Source of the DNA: Pelagibacteraceae bacterium
GTDB lineage: Bacteria > Pseudomonadota > Alphaproteobacteria > Pelagibacterales > Pelagibacteraceae
Direction: 5' to 3'
Assembly: GCA_008638025.1 (NCBI GenBank)
Contig: VTPF01000028.1
Span: 1-8,068 of the forward strand
Length of the DNA stretch: 8,068 bases
A program made the translations under genes and the position numbers. Each line of letters begins with the position of its first letter. Position 1 is the stretch's first letter. Shown piece by piece: positions 6,790 to 8,068 of this stretch. The notes under the pieces are model-generated. The model made no database searches. It saw nothing but the letters and a program-made list of their open reading frames with translations, and was not told where the DNA came from.

Positions 6790-8068
6790 ATGGATATTAA
6801 GCCTATGTATGAAAATTTTGGACAATTTATTGATGGAAAATGGATTTCTTCATCAGACAAAAGTACTTACGAAGTTATAAATCCATCGAATGAAGAAATA
6901 CTTGGTCACGCTTCAAAAGCAACAAGCGAAGATGTAAAAAAGGCTCTACAATCAGCAAAAAGAGGGTTGGATATTTGGAGAAAAACTCCTGCCTGGGAAC
7001 GATCATTAAAAATTAGAAAAATTGCTGACTTAATACGAGAAAAAAAAGACACCTTAGCTAACTGGATATCGCTTGAAGTTGGAAAACCTTTTCCACAAGC
7101 TCAAGGCGAAGTATTAGCATCAGCGGATATTTTTGAATGGAACTCAGAAGAGACAAAAAGAATCTATGGTCAAATTGTTGAGAGTAGATTTGCAGATACT
7201 AGAATTCAAATTAAGTATGAGCCGGTAGGAGTTGTTGCAGCACTAACGCCATGGAACTTTCCAACAATTTTGGCTTCGAGAAAAATATCTACAGCTTTAG
7301 CTGCTGGTTGTTCAGTTATTTGCAAGCCTGATATGGTTACTCCTGGATCCGTTATGCAGTTAGTGGATATCATTAGGGAAGCAGGCATACCAGCGGGAGT
7401 AGTAAATTTATTATCAGGAGATCCTGCTCTTATTTCTTCTGAATTAATTTCGTCAGAGATTGTTAAAAAAATTTCTATCACAGGATCTACAAGAGTAGGA
7501 AAGATTATTTTAAAACAAGCAGCAGATAAAGTTCAAAGAGTAACTATGGAATTAAGTGGTCATGCCCCTTTTATTGTTCATGATGATGCTAATATCCAAA
7601 AAGCTATTGATATGGCTATAATGGCAAAATATCGAAATACAGGTCAGGTTTGTATATCACCAAGTAGATTTTATATTCATGAAAGTAAAAAAGAGGAATT
7701 TACAAGATTATTTGTTGAAAGAACATTGAAATTAAAAATGGGTCCAGGAATAGATAAAAATTCTGACATTGGACCTATCACTACTAAAAAAAGACTTTTG
7801 GAAATAGAGGAGCTGGTCGAAAAAACTAAAGCTGAAGGAGCAAAAATTTTATGCGGGGGTAAAAGACCTGCGGAGTTTAATAAAGGATATTTTTATGAAG
7901 CAACTGTATTTGATAATGTAAAAGACAACTATAGCATCATGACAACGGAACCATTCGGACCGCTTTCTCCTATTTTGTCTTTTAAACATTTTGATGAAGT
8001 AATCGAGAGAGCAAATAATCATGATGCAGGATTAGCGGCATATGTTGCTACTAATTCAATGGAAAAAG
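6790..8068 (+). CDS. NAD(P)-dependent aldehyde dehydrogenase, succinate-semialdehyde dehydrogenase-like, 3' end outside window
   Basis: The frame runs open from ATG 6790 to the window end, giving 426 residues of an expected 480 or so. It belongs to the aldehyde dehydrogenase superfamily, which oxidises an aldehyde to the acid in the cytoplasm. Landmarks are TPWNFP (153-158, N156 oxyanion residue), GSTRVGK (232-238, nucleotide loop), MELSGHAPFIV with general base E254, NTGQVCIS with nucleophile C288, and EPFGP (387-391). The ELSGHAPFIV and AKYRNTGQVCISPSRFY wording is closest to GabD-like succinate-semialdehyde dehydrogenases, but the substrate cannot be fixed from this. The position that usually reads KPAE reads KPDM (179-182), so the cofactor preference is uncertain. 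The residue two after C288 is Ser rather than the second Cys of classical GabD. ATG 6805 is an alternative start; neither has a visible Shine-Dalgarno sequence. It is divergent from aceE. Confidence 0.93.
   Translation, partial: MDIKPMYENFGQFIDGKWISSSDKSTYEVINPSNEEILGHASKATSEDVKKALQSAKRGLDIWRKTPAWERSLKIRKIADLIREKKDTLANWISLEVGKPFPQAQGEVLASADIFEWNSEETKRIYGQIVESRFADTRIQIKYEPVGVVAALTPWNFPTILASRKISTALAAGCSVICKPDMVTPGSVMQLVDIIREAGIPAGVVNLLSGDPALISSELISSEIVKKISITGSTRVGKIILKQAADKVQRVTMELSGHAPFIVHDDANIQKAIDMAIMAKYRNTGQVCISPSRFYIHESKKEEFTRLFVERTLKLKMGPGIDKNSDIGPITTKKRLLEIEELVEKTKAEGAKILCGGKRPAEFNKGYFYEATVFDNVKDNYSIMTTEPFGPLSPILSFKHFDEVIERANNHDAGLAAYVATNSMEK

Noticed and set aside
7206..7481. Open frame on the minus strand, 91 codons
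   Set aside because: It is antisense to the aldehyde dehydrogenase coding region, which is clearly real from its motifs.

Overview
This is an AT-rich (roughly one-third GC by eye), tightly packed bacterial chromosome segment. It holds the 3' end of lepA, a tRNA-Ser gene, a three-gene leftward operon and the start of a rightward aldehyde dehydrogenase gene. No mobile element, CRISPR array or phage gene was seen. The C-terminal LepA wording (for example the [21 protein letters not shown] and [13 protein letters not shown] stretches) reads as alphaproteobacterial. Together with the low GC and very short spacers, this suggests a streamlined, possibly marine, alphaproteobacterium. That assignment is an inference and has not been tested by phylogeny.

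Layout: positions 2-535 (+) are the end of lepA (elongation factor 4). tRNA-Ser(GGA) follows after 9 bases at 545-634 (+), with an encoded CCA. Nine bases later the leftward operon ends. In transcription order the operon is: an E1 (AceE-type) pyruvate dehydrogenase carrying two N-terminal lipoyl domains (6684-3328), the E2 acetyltransferase (3328-1766), and a cytoplasmic serine hydrolase of the beta-lactamase/EstB type (1765-644). The three genes overlap or abut (TAATG, then TAGATG), so translational coupling is likely. A 105-bp divergent spacer (6685-6789) separates aceE from an NAD(P)-dependent aldehyde dehydrogenase (6790 to beyond the window end, +).

Function: E1 decarboxylates pyruvate on thiamine diphosphate and reductively acetylates lipoyl groups, and E2 moves the acetyl group to CoA. 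No E3 (lipoamide dehydrogenase) gene is present here. The most notable point is how the lipoyl domains are distributed. Two intact domains (K42, K155) sit on E1, which normally has none. E2 has one intact domain (K42) plus a second, diverged lipoyl-like domain whose attachment lysine is Asn (N149). The E1-E2 pair therefore has three lipoylatable domains, the same number as E. coli AceF alone, but two of them are on the other enzyme.
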